Assembly: GCA_014382015.1 (NCBI GenBank)
Contig: JACNKN010000049.1
Coordinates: forward strand, 1-64,000
DNA length: 64,000 nt
Direction: 5' to 3'
Source of the DNA: Fidelibacterota bacterium
GTDB taxonomy: Bacteria; Fidelibacterota; Marinisomatia; Marinisomatales; TCS55
Part shown: positions 27,086 to 36,713 of the stretch, one piece after another
Layout of the letters: every line of letters begins with the position of its first letter
Position numbering within the stretch: position 1 is the stretch's first letter
Notes under the pieces: model-generated
Database searches by the model: none
Seen by the model: only the letters and a program-made list of their open reading frames with translations
Told to the model about the DNA's origin: nothing
Program-made: the position numbers and the translations under genes

Positions 27086-28018
27086 TTAACCCAATATTTC
27101 TGGCGGTTCTGTATGAATCGGAGAACAATATGCCGTGCTGTTGAGATCAACTTTTCTAAAGGCTCTTTCCATTTCTGATCCAATTTTTACTGCTTTTTCT
27201 GATGAATCTGATAATGCAAATACCGCCGGCCCTGAACCTGAAATCCCACATCCAATTGCTCGTGCATCTATTGCAGATTGACGCACATCTTCATATCCTG
27301 GGATAAGTTTTGAACGATGAGGTTCTGCAAAATGATCCACCATAGATCGCCCCAATAAATCAAAATCGGATTCATGAAGCCCCAATGTGAACCCCGCTAA
27401 ATTCCCAGCCTGTTCTACCGCAGAACTCAATGGTACATTTTTAGGAAGTAGTTGCCGCGCTTCTTTTGTATTGATTGTCATATCCGGTAAAACGGCTGTA
27501 CTATAAAGGTTTTTCGGTACAGGTAAATTCAAGATATCCAGAGGATCATAACTCCGAATTAAAATAATTCCACCAAACACCGCCGGGGCAATATTATCTG
27601 CATGAAATCCACCGGATGCTACCGCTTCGCCCGCCATACCATGAATTAACAATTCTCCATTTTTAAACGGATTCCCTAATAATTCGTTTACCCCTACAAC
27701 GGCGGCGGCGGCACTGGCAGAACTGGATCCAATCCCACTTCCTGGCGGAATACCTTTTTGAATTTTTACTTTAAATCCCTGAGCACTCCCAAGGGAATTC
27801 AACAAAGACAATATAGCTTTACCCGCCGTATTTTTTTCAGGGTCCGTTGGAATCGATTCTGACCTATACCCAGACATAGAAATTTCAATTCCCGGCTTAT
27901 CTCGTTTTTCAATTGTTAATAAATCGTAGGGTTCAGATATTGCATATCCAATGCAATCAAATCCACACGAAACATTCGCCACAGATGCATTCCCTTTTAT
28001 TCTAATGGAATCACTCAT
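27086..28018 (-). CDS. thrB: Homoserine kinase (GHMP family)
   Basis: 310 residues. It phosphorylates homoserine using ATP. GHMP motif 2 is intact: KGIPPGSGIGSSSASAAAAV (about residues 85-104). The N-terminal SVANVSCGFDCIGYAI and the C-terminal GCGISGSGPAVFAL motif 3 are present. It overlaps asd by 8 bases at its start and abuts thrC at its end, so production of the threonine branch is probably coupled. Confidence 0.96.
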   Translation of the reverse strand: MSDSIRIKGNASVANVSCGFDCIGYAISEPYDLLTIEKRDKPGIEISMSGYRSESIPTDPEKNTAGKAILSLLNSLGSAQGFKVKIQKGIPPGSGIGSSSASAAAAVVGVNELLGNPFKNGELLIHGMAGEAVASGGFHADNIAPAVFGGIILIRSYDPLDILNLPVPKNLYSTAVLPDMTINTKEARQLLPKNVPLSSAVEQAGNLAGFTLGLHESDFDLLGRSMVDHFAEPHRSKLIPGYEDVRQSAIDARAIGCGISGSGPAVFALSDSSEKAVKIGSEMERAFRKVDLNSTAYCSPIHTEPPEILG

Positions 28019-29114
28019 GTATTAATCCTTTGTCCACCAATAATTCGGCTACCAATATGGCACCACCTGATGCACCACGTACTGTATTATGGGATAAACC
28101 AATAAATCGAATATCAAAAAATGTATCTTTTGCAATACGCCCAACCGTAACGGCCATTCCATTTTGAGAATCTCTATCCAACTTGGGTTGTGGACGATCC
28201 GCTTCGTCTATAACAATAATGGGATTTCTCGGAGCTGATGGCAATCGTAATGTCTGGGGTTCTGCCGCGAATGATGATAAAATGGATTTGAATTCGTTTA
28301 AAGAAGGTACAGCATCCGTAAAGCCTAAATGAACCACAGCTGTATGGCCATCCACAACAGGAACACGTGTACACACTGCATTCACCTTTAAATCTGAAGC
28401 CCGAACAATTCCATTATCAGATAAATGTCCAAAAATCTTTAACGGTTCATTTTCCGTTTTTTCTTCTTCTCCACCAATATAGGGTACAACATTCTCTTGT
28501 AAATCTGGATTTGACAATGCATCGTATCCACCGCCCGATAATGCTTGAAGGGTGGTCACTTGTGCACGATTTACCGGAAAGCCTGCTTGTTTTAATGCTT
28601 CTAAAACAACAATATAGGATTGGATCGAGCAATTTGGTTTAACCGCTACAAATCCGGATTTAGGCAAATTTCGCTTTTTCTGCTGAAGGTGAATTACATT
28701 CGAATGATGTGGATTAATTTCCGGAATAATCATGGGTACATCATCCGTTTGACGATTGGCTGAACTCGTACTCACAAGTGAGTAACCTGCTTGTGCATAG
28801 GCGAATTCCAAATCACGGGTATCCGCTTTGTCCGGTAAGTCCATGGCAGAAAAAACACAAATGATATCATCAGGAGTGGCATCAATATCTTGCGCATTCC
28901 GAACAATTAAATTTGAAACTGAATCAGGTATCGGCGTATCCATAACCCATTTACCGTCCACAGCTTCCTTATATGTTTTCCCGGATGATCGCGCTGAAGC
29001 AGCAACATCCACAACCTGAAACCAAGGATGGTTTTCCAATAATCTTAAACAATTTTGTCCAACCATTCCGGTGGCGCCTAATACACTTACATTGATTTTT
29101 CTGTCTAAAGACAT
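28011..29114 (-). CDS. asd: Aspartate-semialdehyde dehydrogenase (archaeal/fungal-like subtype)
   Basis: 367 residues. It reduces aspartyl phosphate to aspartate semialdehyde with NADPH. The Rossmann start VSVLGATGMVGQNCLRLLEN and the active-site cysteine in KPNCSIQSY (near 160) are clear. The spacing and the NCSIQ form match the subtype described from archaea and fungi rather than the short E. coli or Gram-positive forms. It overlaps the thrA end by 10 bases and the thrB start by 8 bases. Confidence 0.94.
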   Translation of the reverse strand: MSLDRKINVSVLGATGMVGQNCLRLLENHPWFQVVDVAASARSSGKTYKEAVDGKWVMDTPIPDSVSNLIVRNAQDIDATPDDIICVFSAMDLPDKADTRDLEFAYAQAGYSLVSTSSANRQTDDVPMIIPEINPHHSNVIHLQQKKRNLPKSGFVAVKPNCSIQSYIVVLEALKQAGFPVNRAQVTTLQALSGGGYDALSNPDLQENVVPYIGGEEEKTENEPLKIFGHLSDNGIVRASDLKVNAVCTRVPVVDGHTAVVHLGFTDAVPSLNEFKSILSSFAAEPQTLRLPSAPRNPIIVIDEADRPQPKLDRDSQNGMAVTVGRIAKDTFFDIRFIGLSHNTVRGASGGAILVAELLVDKGLIHE

Positions 29115-31516
29115 TTTAAAATATCTCCTAAAACGCCGGCTGCTGTCACTTCTGCACCTGCACCATGGCCTTTAATTACAAGAGGTGTATCATGATATCT
29201 TTTTGTTGTGAACACAATAAAATTTTCCCGCCCATTTTGATTATAAAATGGATTGTCTATCCCAACAGAATTTAATCCAACCACAGCTTTATTACCATCC
29301 CATGACCCAACAAATCTCAAAACTTTATTTTCCTTTTTAGCTAATTCGTAACGAGTCAAAAATTGATTATCGTATTCAGACAATTGAATCAAAAAATCAT
29401 CAATAGATAGATCAGCATCCATTTCTGCCGGAATTAGATTTTCTACTGATACATCAACCAACTCTAATCGACGGCCCGTTTCTCTCGCTAAAATAAGAAT
29501 TTTCCTGGCAACATCCATTCCATTTAAATCATTTCGAGGATCCGGTTCTGTATATCCATTTTTCCGAGCTTGTTTTACCAATTGACTGAAAGGAATCGAC
29601 CCATCAAATTGACTAAATAGATAACTTAGAGTTCCAGACATTACGCCCTCAATTTTTTCAACTTTATCACCTGTATTCAAAAGATTTTGTAATGTTTCAA
29701 TGATGGGCAGTCCAGCACCCACATTTGTTTCATACCTAAACTGGACACCTTGATTTGTTACTTTTTCACGAATAGAATTATAAAATTGTTGGCTCAAAGA
29801 ATTGGCTATTTTATTTGCTGTAACAATGGAAAATCCATTGTCAATAATTTTTGGGTATTCCATAGAGAGTAATTCACTGGAAGTACAATCCACAAATACT
29901 TTTTTTCGATCTCGAGTTGAACTGCCAGCTATAAATTTGTCCAATTCATTTATAGTATCGGACTTTAGGAGAAGTTCTTTTGCCTTTAAGCATTGAAATT
30001 GATCATCACTTAACATCATTTTTTTGCTGGACGCAATCCCTTTCAATCGTATTTCACTTTCCGGCATTTGATTCAAAATATTCAGCAATTCTGAACCTAC
30101 GGTTCCTGTCCCTGCCAGATATAGGTCCAATCCTGGTTTGGATTCTGAGAAAAATTCGTCATGGAGAGCTAAAAGTGCACTTTCGATTTCCTTGTCTTCA
30201 ACAATAAATGAAATATTACGTTCTGAAGACCCCTGTGCAATGGCGATAATATTGATATGTTCTGCGCCTAATCGACCGAACACTTTACCGGAAATTCCTG
30301 GTGAATGACGCATTCCCTCACCCACAACAGCCACCATAGATAAATTCTCTTCAATTCGAATTCGACCGATATATTTATTCTCCATTTCAAAATTAAATTC
30401 ATCTTCCAATATAGATACTGCCTTTTTTATCCAATGGGGATTGACAGCAAAACAGACTGAATGTTCGCTAAATGCCTGGGACACCAACATTATGTTAATA
30501 TTTTCATTTGCCAAAGAAGAGAAAACTCTTCCAATCAATCCTTTCTTCCCAACCATACCGGCACCCTGTAAACGCAACAAGGCAATACCCGATAATGATG
30601 ATATCCCTACGACAGTTTCACCCTTTGTATCCCGCGATTCTGAAATATATGATCCGGGATTTTCCATGGCAAAAGTATTTTTTATAACGATGGGAATTTT
30701 TTTATACTTTGCAGGAATCATCGTGGGGGGAAAAACTACCTTCGCCCCGGCATGAGCCAATTCCATGGCTTCTTCATAAGTTAAATGGGGTATGGTTTTA
30801 GCAGCTTCAACTATTCCAGGGTCTGCGGATAAAATACCATTCACATCTGTCCAAATTTCTATGATTGATGCATTAAGAGCTGCTCCAAAAATGGATGCAG
30901 AATAATCCGACCCGCTGCGGCCAAGGGTTGTGGTTTGTCCATCTTCTGCAGCACCGAGAAAACCGGTGATTATTTGGAGTTTTTTCCGACTTTTATAATA
31001 GGAACGAATTCGATTATAAGACTTTTGGTAATGGACATAGGCACAGCCAAAGCTTTTATCCGTTAAAACAACATTCCGGGCATCTAATTGTTCAGAAGGG
31101 ATTCCATTTTGTGATAAATAATCTGACAAAATTGTAGTAGATAATAATTCACCATAAGATAAGATTTTATCCATCATTTTAGAGGACAACTTTTTCGTTG
31201 ATGCAATTAATAAAAGATCCGTTTTTAAATTATTAAATAAATCTTCAATCTGACTTTGAGTCCTTTTATCACATTCCAATTCAGATATACAATCATTATG
31301 CCTTTGGATGATTGAGTCGAGTAAATCCTTGTTAATATTCCCCGTTCCTGCATCCTCAGCCAATTGGATCAGTATATTGGTTATACCGCCCATGGCAGAA
31401 ACAACCACAGCCAACTCAGAATCATTTTTCTTTTTTTGGATAATATCAGCCACTTGCTTTATGTGCGCTGCACTTGCAATGGATGATCCGCCAAACTTTA
31501 ATAGTTTAATTTTCAT
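29105..31516 (-). CDS. thrA: Bifunctional aspartokinase / homoserine dehydrogenase
   Basis: 803 residues. The first 280 form the amino-acid kinase domain (KLLKFGGSSIASAAHIKQ, VVVSAMGGITN, TTLGRSGSDYSA). Two ACT-type regulatory units follow (around 310-450, with GAGMVGKKGLIGRVFSSL and GEGMRHSPGISGKVFGRL). The last 350 residues are homoserine dehydrogenase (LAGTGTVGSELLNIL, VTANKIANS, GVMSGTLSYLF, DPRNDLNGMDVARK). It runs steps 1 and 3 of the aspartate pathway, and the ACT domains suggest threonine feedback. First gene of the operon; the 206-base gap upstream shares its promoters with proC. I see no convincing attenuator there. Confidence 0.96.
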   Translation of the reverse strand: MKIKLLKFGGSSIASAAHIKQVADIIQKKKNDSELAVVVSAMGGITNILIQLAEDAGTGNINKDLLDSIIQRHNDCISELECDKRTQSQIEDLFNNLKTDLLLIASTKKLSSKMMDKILSYGELLSTTILSDYLSQNGIPSEQLDARNVVLTDKSFGCAYVHYQKSYNRIRSYYKSRKKLQIITGFLGAAEDGQTTTLGRSGSDYSASIFGAALNASIIEIWTDVNGILSADPGIVEAAKTIPHLTYEEAMELAHAGAKVVFPPTMIPAKYKKIPIVIKNTFAMENPGSYISESRDTKGETVVGISSLSGIALLRLQGAGMVGKKGLIGRVFSSLANENINIMLVSQAFSEHSVCFAVNPHWIKKAVSILEDEFNFEMENKYIGRIRIEENLSMVAVVGEGMRHSPGISGKVFGRLGAEHINIIAIAQGSSERNISFIVEDKEIESALLALHDEFFSESKPGLDLYLAGTGTVGSELLNILNQMPESEIRLKGIASSKKMMLSDDQFQCLKAKELLLKSDTINELDKFIAGSSTRDRKKVFVDCTSSELLSMEYPKIIDNGFSIVTANKIANSLSQQFYNSIREKVTNQGVQFRYETNVGAGLPIIETLQNLLNTGDKVEKIEGVMSGTLSYLFSQFDGSIPFSQLVKQARKNGYTEPDPRNDLNGMDVARKILILARETGRRLELVDVSVENLIPAEMDADLSIDDFLIQLSEYDNQFLTRYELAKKENKVLRFVGSWDGNKAVVGLNSVGIDNPFYNQNGRENFIVFTTKRYHDTPLVIKGHGAGAEVTAAGVLGDILKCL

Positions 31517-31722
31517 TTTGTAATTAGAACTGCAAATTTGATTTTCTTAAACCAAACAGACGCGAAATTTATCAAGGTACAGGCGATCTTTGGACATTAT
31601 TATTGATTATTTATTTATCTATTTCTAAAAGAATTTTACCCAGACTTACTCGGATTAGCAGTAATCATAATTAAAAATTGAATATTAAATTCTCTACTAA
31701 CATTTGAGAGATTAATACTTAT

Positions 31723-32535
31723 ATGAATACAATAAATAAAATAACAATCATTGGCGCAGGAAACCTGGGCCAGGCCATTGCCCATGGATTAGGGAAAACG
31801 GATTTATTTTCTCCTGGGAACATAACATTAACACGACGAACATTATCTGAATTAACTCAAATCAGCGATAGCGGATTTAATGTAAGCAACGATAACGCTT
31901 CAGCCATTAATGAAAGTGACATTGTCATCATCTCTGTTGGCCCCCAAGATGCTGAAAAGGTGTTGAATTCCTTTAAAGATAATCTTAATCCGGAAAAGCA
32001 TATTCTTGTTTCTACAATGACAGGAATATCAATCGACTTAATCCAATCAATTATCGGAAAACAGATACCTATTGTGAGAATTATGCCAAACACGGCCGTT
32101 TCAATTTGCGAATCTATGACATGTCTTGCGGCTTTAGATGAACATTTGGAATCGTTAAAAAAGGTGAAAGAAATATTTGATTTATTAGGCCAAACTTTGG
32201 TGGTTAAAGAAAGTTTAATTGCACCAGCCACAGCTTTATGCGGATCAGGATTGGCATTTTTTCTCCGTGCCGTTCGAGCCGCATCCCAGGGTGGGACTGA
32301 AATTGGATTTCATGCAGAAGAAGCGATTCTACTTGCTGCCCAAACAGCCCGAGGGGCCGCTTCATTAACCATCAATTCTGATATGCATCCGGAATCAGAA
32401 ATAGATAAAGTAACAACGCCAAAGGGAATCACTATCTCAGGGTTAAATGAAATGGAACATCAGGGGTTTAGTTCTGCCATGATTAAAGCAATTGTAACTT
32501 CAGCAAATAAAATTGATGATCTGTTGAACAATTAA
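31723..32535 (+). CDS. proC: Pyrroline-5-carboxylate reductase
   Basis: 270 residues. It makes proline from pyrroline-5-carboxylate with NAD(P)H. The Rossmann motif KITIIGAGNLGQAIAHGL is at the N-terminus. The ProC signature is near the C-terminus: LCGSGLAFFLRAVRAA, ILLAAQTARGAASL, then TPKGITISGLNEME. It is divergent from the threonine operon, with the radical SAM gene 47 bases downstream. Confidence 0.94.
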   Translation: MNTINKITIIGAGNLGQAIAHGLGKTDLFSPGNITLTRRTLSELTQISDSGFNVSNDNASAINESDIVIISVGPQDAEKVLNSFKDNLNPEKHILVSTMTGISIDLIQSIIGKQIPIVRIMPNTAVSICESMTCLAALDEHLESLKKVKEIFDLLGQTLVVKESLIAPATALCGSGLAFFLRAVRAASQGGTEIGFHAEEAILLAAQTARGAASLTINSDMHPESEIDKVTTPKGITISGLNEMEHQGFSSAMIKAIVTSANKIDDLLNN

Positions 32536-32582
32536 ATTACAATAGTGATTTTGCATCCGACAAGATTGCTAAAAATTAATAA

Positions 32583-33854
32583 ATGATTTCCAATAACTAT
32601 TCTACCAAATTTACTGAATTCAGTAAAAATAATCTTTTCCAATCGTTGGATGAACACCTTCAAATATTTATTCGAAAAACGGGTGAATCATACCGACTCA
32701 CTTTTCAGGAATTACATCAATTGACAGAAATAGCTGTTGATTTCAATATGTGGAATGAATCCTCGATAGAAGAACTTTGGAATCAAATTGAACCATCAAT
32801 TGGTTCGAATAATGGCAACAAGAAAAAACCGATTTTAAACAAAATCAAACAGAATTGGTTATCTTTAAAAAAGAATCCGTCCTCATACGAAAATAACGTA
32901 ACTAAAATAAAAAGTGTTGTTCGAAAAATAAAAAATCATACAAAAGATCACGACATATTTGGACTCTGTCCGGTTGCTTCAGAAAAAACAGTCTGCTGCA
33001 ATTTAAAAACCATCGATGCTATCCAAGGATGTGGACTTGGCTGCAGTTATTGCAGTATCCAAACTTTTTATGAAGATGGTGCAATCGGAATTGAAGCAAA
33101 CTTGTGGGAGAAACTGGACAATATTAAATTAGACCCAAATAAACATTATCATATTGGTTCCGGACAATCATCCGATTCTTTGGCAATGGGAAATCGAAAT
33201 GATGTATTAGAAGCACAATTGAATTTTGCCCGAAAAAACCCCAATATTATTCTGGAATTCAAAACGAAGACTAAAAATATTGATTATTTCTTATCCACAG
33301 ATCTCCCTCAAAATATTATGGTATGTTGGTCTCTGAACCCCCAGACTATTATCAATAATGAAGAACATTTTACTGCTTCATTAGATCAGCGATTAAATGC
33401 TGCCAGACAATTAGCCAATAAAGGTGTCATCGTTGGCTTTCATTTCCATCCTATCCTATATTACGAAAACTATGAAAAAGACTATATTGATATTGTAAAT
33501 ACTATTTTGACAAAGTTTTCACCTGAAGAGATTGGTATGATTTCTCTCGGAACTTTGACCTTTATAAAACCAGCCATTAAGAGTCTTCGTTCCTTAGGAA
33601 TACCAAGTAAAGTTTTACAAATTCCCATGGAAGATGCTGCGGGTAAATTTTCATATCCTTTAAATATTAAAAAGAAAATTTTTAGTACCATCTGGAATGC
33701 ATTTAATCCTTGGAAGGAAAAAGTATTTTTTTACTTTTGTATGGAAGATAAAAAATTATGGACATCAGTTATGGGAAAATGTTATCATTCAAATGATGAG
33801 TTTGAAGATGCATTGTTTTCTAGTATCACCACAAAAATGACGGCAAATATTTAA
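32583..33854 (+). CDS. Spore-photoproduct-lyase-like radical SAM protein
   Basis: 423 residues. The radical SAM cluster motif is GCGLGCSYCS (Cys150, Cys154, Cys157; CxxxCxxC). The surrounding segments resemble the spore photoproduct lyase (SPL) family: IDAIQGCGLGCSYCSIQ, YHIGSGQSSDSLAM, ILEFKTKTKNIDYFL, VCWSLNPQTIINNEEH, and GFHFHPILYYENYEKDY. SPL repairs a UV thymine dimer found in endospore DNA, yet nothing here suggests sporulation. An SPL-family homologue in a Gram-negative is more likely a related DNA- or nucleoside-modifying enzyme. About 120 extra N-terminal residues precede the core. It sits between proC and an M16 protease, all plus strand. Confidence 0.78.
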   Translation: MISNNYSTKFTEFSKNNLFQSLDEHLQIFIRKTGESYRLTFQELHQLTEIAVDFNMWNESSIEELWNQIEPSIGSNNGNKKKPILNKIKQNWLSLKKNPSSYENNVTKIKSVVRKIKNHTKDHDIFGLCPVASEKTVCCNLKTIDAIQGCGLGCSYCSIQTFYEDGAIGIEANLWEKLDNIKLDPNKHYHIGSGQSSDSLAMGNRNDVLEAQLNFARKNPNIILEFKTKTKNIDYFLSTDLPQNIMVCWSLNPQTIINNEEHFTASLDQRLNAARQLANKGVIVGFHFHPILYYENYEKDYIDIVNTILTKFSPEEIGMISLGTLTFIKPAIKSLRSLGIPSKVLQIPMEDAAGKFSYPLNIKKKIFSTIWNAFNPWKEKVFFYFCMEDKKLWTSVMGKCYHSNDEFEDALFSSITTKMTANI

Positions 33855-33878
33855 CATAAATAAACTTAAGAACCACTT

Positions 33879-36416
33879 ATGAAAACGATTTTATATACCA
33901 TCTCCGCACATTTATTACTCTCAATATCTTTTGCTCAATTCAACCCGGAAGGTGTTTCAGTCCATCGATTAAATAACGGTATGGAAGTCATTTTCATTGA
34001 AAATAAATCATTACCCATGGTGGGCGCCAATGTTGTTGTTAAAACTGGTTCTGCCTATGAAACATACGCCACAAGCGGCATGAGCCATATGTTGGAACAT
34101 CTTCTTTTTAATGGAACCACAACGCGAGCCCAAAAAGAACTCTATGATGATGGTGATCGAATCGGCGCCTACAACAATGCCAATACTGGAGAATTTTATA
34201 CCAATTACATGATGGTAACGCCTACAGAGCATATTCAATCTGGAATGGAGATTCAGGCAGATATGCTTTTTAATTCCATTCTTCCAGATGAAAAATATGA
34301 AAAAGAAAAAGGAATTGTATTAGAGGAAATTGCTCAAAGTCTGGCGCGTCCCGAAACACAAATTAAAACAGATATTCAATCGATTCTTTTTCAGGGACAT
34401 TCACTTTCTCTGCCTACATTAGGTACTTATGCCACGATTGAGTCACTACCTCTATCGCCGGTTCGACAATATTATAAAGGAAATTATGTTCCCAATAACA
34501 TGATATTGAGTGTAGTTGGAAATTTTGATTCTGCAACTATGCTGGAATGGGTAAAGAACATATATGGTAAACCGGGCCCCGGAAGTGTATTCCGCCCAGA
34601 AGATGGGGGTTTTGTAACAGGATTCGATTCATCACACATGGCCAGTGGTGTTTATCATCGCTCCCACTCGGATACAACTACATTGATTCACCTTGCATTT
34701 GGTTTGCCTTCCAATCCACTGTCCGGATTTTTCGATTTGATGGAAGAATTGCTCTCTAATCAAACGGATAAACTTCAGGCTGAAGCCAAGAATATATTGG
34801 GTGCATCTATCCAGTCTATCAAGGGTGAAATTCGCCAATCGCCTGTAGGAAATTTTCTCATTGTCAAAGCCAGCCTAGGCTCTGATGAAATCGTCACTGA
34901 ATTAATCTCCTTTTTGTCCGAAGAAATTTCTGATATGAAATTTTCTATGAAAAAGGATGCGGTTTCTGCTTTCACTTCTGCTGAAAAAACATCCTTCTAC
35001 AAAAGTTTAGAAAAACCCCATATGTTTGGGATTTATAATGCCCACGTTTTTGCTGAAAAAGGAGTGGATGGCTTTTTGTCTTCTTTTAATGAATCCATGT
35101 ATTCAAATGCAGCAAAAGCATTGAAGAAATATAAAATTGAAGGCGAACCCACTGTTATCATTCACCACCCTTTAGAATCAGGGTCTCAGGATGTTTCGAA
35201 ATCAAATTCTGCACAACTTTTTGACCATGAAGAATCTGGAACAACACTTATTGCCAAACAGAATGGTTCCAGTCCACTCCTGGCTGTCCATTATTTATTT
35301 AAACATAAATCACGATTTGAAAATGAGTTTGGAAAAGAGGCTGCAAAAATTCTGCATGATTGCTTTGGTCAGAGAATGAAATCGAATAAAGTGCAAAACC
35401 ATATTGCTCCTTTTGGTCTTACGTTTACAGTTAATGATAACCCGTGGATTCCCATGGATGATATTTATCTCCACCATGATTTTGGATATATTCGTGTAGA
35501 AGGATTGGCGGATGATTTAAATGGCGCCATTCAATTTTTGAATCGAGCCTTTTTGGACTTTACTCCTACACAAGCCGAATTTGAAAAAGCCAATTCACCA
35601 TCCTTTGGTGGTATGAAACGTAAAAATGTGGCAAAAGAAAAATTTAATGAATTAATGAACGAACATTTATATGGATCTCTATCTCAAGAAAACAATCCGC
35701 CAGAGTTGACTTATGAATCACTTCTTTCTTTTGCAAAAAAATACTGGACGCCTGAGAATGTGATTCTTTCAATAATATCTCCGGAATCTCCGCCTAAAGT
35801 AAATTCGCTTTTTTCTGGTTTTGGAAATAACCTCGGAATTGACAAAACGTCTGGATTGGATAAATCCTATAATCCTGCATCAATGCCCATATCAATCGAA
35901 GAAGACGGTGGTGGAGCCCAATCCTACTTATTTTGGGGTTTTATAAAGGAAATTAATCCAGAAGATAAGCCTGCATTATTGGCTCTTTCTCTAATCCTAA
36001 AAGATAAAATCGTTTTTGATATTCGAGAAAAACAAGGATTAGCATACCGGATGCATGCGGGCATCTCAATTAAAAAAAATAAAGCATTATTTTCTATCAA
36101 TTTTGGTACCCGTCCAGAAAATGTAGATGTGATTATTCCACAATTCTCACGGTTATTCTCTATGAATATGCTTAATGATTTAGATGCGTCTATGGTAGAG
36201 AAATCTGTAAATATGTATTTGGGACGTATGATGTTTCGACGACTATCCAGCATCAACCAAGCTTATTATTTAGGCTATTCCCAGTATTTTGAAGGAGATA
36301 TGAATTCGGATACAAAATTTTTGAATCGATTAAAAGCAGTGACACTTGTTGATGTAAATCGAGTAGCAAAAAAATATATGGATGGACAAATTCCAATTTC
36401 TATAATCGTACGATAA
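33879..36416 (+). CDS. M16 family zinc metallopeptidase, two-domain, exported
   Basis: 845 residues. A signal peptide (ending near SFAQ) is followed by an active M16 half. The inverted zinc motif HMLEH (His70, Glu73, His74) and the third ligand region EKGIVLEEIAQ (near residues 143-153) are intact. A second M16-like half after about residue 440 lacks the zinc motif, as in mitochondrial-processing-peptidase-like and PqqL-like proteins. It should degrade peptides in the periplasm. It lies 24 bases after the radical SAM gene. Confidence 0.9.
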   Translation: MKTILYTISAHLLLSISFAQFNPEGVSVHRLNNGMEVIFIENKSLPMVGANVVVKTGSAYETYATSGMSHMLEHLLFNGTTTRAQKELYDDGDRIGAYNNANTGEFYTNYMMVTPTEHIQSGMEIQADMLFNSILPDEKYEKEKGIVLEEIAQSLARPETQIKTDIQSILFQGHSLSLPTLGTYATIESLPLSPVRQYYKGNYVPNNMILSVVGNFDSATMLEWVKNIYGKPGPGSVFRPEDGGFVTGFDSSHMASGVYHRSHSDTTTLIHLAFGLPSNPLSGFFDLMEELLSNQTDKLQAEAKNILGASIQSIKGEIRQSPVGNFLIVKASLGSDEIVTELISFLSEEISDMKFSMKKDAVSAFTSAEKTSFYKSLEKPHMFGIYNAHVFAEKGVDGFLSSFNESMYSNAAKALKKYKIEGEPTVIIHHPLESGSQDVSKSNSAQLFDHEESGTTLIAKQNGSSPLLAVHYLFKHKSRFENEFGKEAAKILHDCFGQRMKSNKVQNHIAPFGLTFTVNDNPWIPMDDIYLHHDFGYIRVEGLADDLNGAIQFLNRAFLDFTPTQAEFEKANSPSFGGMKRKNVAKEKFNELMNEHLYGSLSQENNPPELTYESLLSFAKKYWTPENVILSIISPESPPKVNSLFSGFGNNLGIDKTSGLDKSYNPASMPISIEEDGGGAQSYLFWGFIKEINPEDKPALLALSLILKDKIVFDIREKQGLAYRMHAGISIKKNKALFSINFGTRPENVDVIIPQFSRLFSMNMLNDLDASMVEKSVNMYLGRMMFRRLSSINQAYYLGYSQYFEGDMNSDTKFLNRLKAVTLVDVNRVAKKYMDGQIPISIIVR

Positions 36417-36528
36417 TTATTTTTTCTATTAATAACAATAAAGGGGGGAAATAGATAATCTATTATCTATTGATAGAAAACGTCGTTGTGACGGCAAAAG
36501 TAAGCGAGAAAAAAGGAACTATAAAAAT

Positions 36529-36566
36529 AAAAATGCCTTTCCGCCATAAGGCGGAAAGGCATTTTT
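36529..36566 (-). terminator. Intrinsic terminator downstream of tRNA-Asn
   Basis: A perfect 17-bp stem (AAAAATGCCTTTCCGCC / GGCGGAAAGGCATTTTT) has an ATAA loop. On the minus strand it is followed by a further T-rich run. It begins two bases past the tRNA 3' end and ends the tRNA transcript; the plus-strand M16 gene may also use it. Confidence 0.9.
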
Positions 36567-36567
36567 G

Positions 36568-36640
36568 CTCCGGAGGAGGGACTCGAACCCCCGACCTGGT
36601 GGTTAACAGCCACTCGCTCTACCAACTGAGCTACTCCGGA
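36568..36640 (-). tRNA. tRNA-Asn (anticodon GUU)
   Basis: 73 bases on the minus strand. Acceptor arms TCCGGAG and CTCCGGA pair fully with a G discriminator. The D-arm GCTCAGTTGGTAGAGC, the anticodon stem-loop with CTGTTAACC (anticodon GTT) and the T-arm GGGGGTTCGAGTCCC are all canonical. CCA is not encoded, so it must be added after transcription. A perfect terminator hairpin follows at once. Confidence 0.96.
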
Positions 36641-36713
36641 TCGTGGATTTTAAATCAAAACTGATTCAAAAATCGGCGCGAATTTATACTATTTCTCCCC
36701 CCAGCACCAAGGC

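Noticed and set aside
31517-31722. Possible threonine attenuator or riboswitch upstream of thrA
   Set aside because: Searched for a Thr/Ile-rich leader peptide and paired hairpins; only a weak stem (TCTCT/AGAGA) was found.
36470-36664. 64-codon frame across the tRNA region
   Set aside because: It reads through the tRNA-Asn and its terminator on the opposite strand, so it is spurious.
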